A program made the translations under genes and the position numbers. From Alcaligenaceae bacterium (GTDB lineage: Bacteria; Pseudomonadota; Gammaproteobacteria; Burkholderiales; Burkholderiaceae_B): a DNA stretch of 64,000 nucleotides. The stretch is taken from NCBI GenBank assembly GCA_013416455.1, contig JACCES010000001.1, positions 434,001 through 498,000 on the forward strand. Direction: 5' to 3'. Shown here piece after piece: positions 63,656-64,000 of the stretch (position 1 is its first letter; each line of letters starts with the position of its first letter). Under the pieces are notes generated by a model, which had not been told where the DNA came from, ran no database searches, and saw only the letters and a program-made list of their open reading frames with translations.

Positions 63656-64000
63656 GGTCTGTATTCCTTCCGAACAGCCCCTGCGGCCTGAGCAGCATGA
63701 CCAACAGGAACATGACAAAGATGGCGGCGTTCTGCAGCTGCAGGGGCAGCACCAGGCTGGACATCTGCTGGATGAAGCCGATGCATAGTCCGCCCCAGAA
63801 GGCTCCTTTGATGCTGCCCATGCCGCCCAGCACGACGCCCGCGTACATGATGACTACGAACTCGTGGCCCACGTAAGGCTGGAATGGGTAGGATGACGCC
63901 AGCAGCCCGCCGGCCGCCCCGGTGATGGCGGCCCCCAGCGCGAAGGCGAAGCGGTGCGCCTTCGTGACATCGATGCCCATGTAGGTCGCGGCTTCGGCGT
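63648..64000 (-). CDS. livH: Branched-chain-type permease LivH, C-terminal part (cut by window end)
   Basis: The last ~117 residues of a LivH permease: YMGIDVTKAHRFAFALGAAI is the conserved cytoplasmic loop, then AGVVLGGMGSIKGAFWGGL and a last helix ending RPQGLFGR. The start lies beyond the window. Its stop overlaps the GTG of the livM-livG fusion, so it is the upstream gene of this operon. Confidence 0.92.
   Translation of the reverse strand, partial: AEAATYMGIDVTKAHRFAFALGAAITGAAGGLLASSYPFQPYVGHEFVVIMYAGVVLGGMGSIKGAFWGGLCIGFIQQMSSLVLPLQLQNAAIFVMFLLVMLLRPQGLFGRNTDRA

Overview
The window comes from a GC-rich betaproteobacterium, most likely an Alcaligenaceae member of the Bordetella/Achromobacter/Pusillimonas type. 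The evidence is three orphan Bug-type periplasmic receptors, a fused TAXI-TRAP permease, a fused LivM-LivG protein, a SlyX gene ending in PPHY, a long IF-1 paralogue and many LysR genes next to small catabolic operons. The genus cannot be fixed from this sequence. No rRNA, tRNA, CRISPR array, insertion sequence or prophage was seen.

Region 1 (1-14.7 kb) is the most striking part. A minus-strand operon glgE - treS/maltokinase fusion - glgB encodes the trehalose-to-alpha-glucan (GlgE) route. Beside it lie a proline-rich small protein, a family 2 glycosyltransferase, two sigma-54 activators (one response regulator, one with no sensory domain), a hydrophilic small protein, an isolated sigma-54 gene (rpoN) and a general-stress-type short-chain dehydrogenase. 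Six of these units have -24/-12 promoter sequences with exactly 10 bp between the GG and GC cores: glgE, the proline-rich gene, the glycosyltransferase, the hydrophilic gene, rpoN and the dehydrogenase. A seventh, weaker site precedes the response regulator. The rpoN promoter also decides its start codon (GTG at 12145). My reading is a self-contained, autoregulated sigma-54 stress/reserve-carbon island.

Region 2 (14.7-34.4 kb) is mixed housekeeping and transport: an RluA-type pseudouridine synthase, a TAXI-TRAP system with four consecutive hairpins between its two genes, a 78-bp tandem repeat, a ZIP metal transporter, RmuC, a Bug receptor, a 3-hydroxyisobutyrate-dehydrogenase-like enzyme, a LysR/aldo-keto reductase divergent pair, an MFS carrier, SlyX, a SCO1-like protein, a large GGDEF-EAL protein, HdeD and a DASS anion symporter.

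Region 3 (34.6-52.5 kb) is a catabolic archipelago: cyclase, M19-like dipeptidase, two Bug receptors, two LysR genes, hutD-hutG with a FAD oxidoreductase, a DUF2889 protein and an amidohydrolase, then an acyl-CoA ligase, TetR, CaiB and a DUF35/thiolase-fold/thiolase-fold operon. Repeated operator-like motifs tie separate promoters together: a TACT-N4-AGTA class at 34.57, 48.46 and 52.67 kb, and an AATAGA-N8-TCTATT class at 44.58 and 47.38 kb.

Region 4 (52.7-64 kb) holds a tandem universal stress protein, a small motility-type protein, rfbB, infA with a long leader, pgi, gabD, an EamA permease and a branched-chain-amino-acid-type ABC transporter (SBP, LivF, LivM-LivG fusion, LivH cut by the window end).
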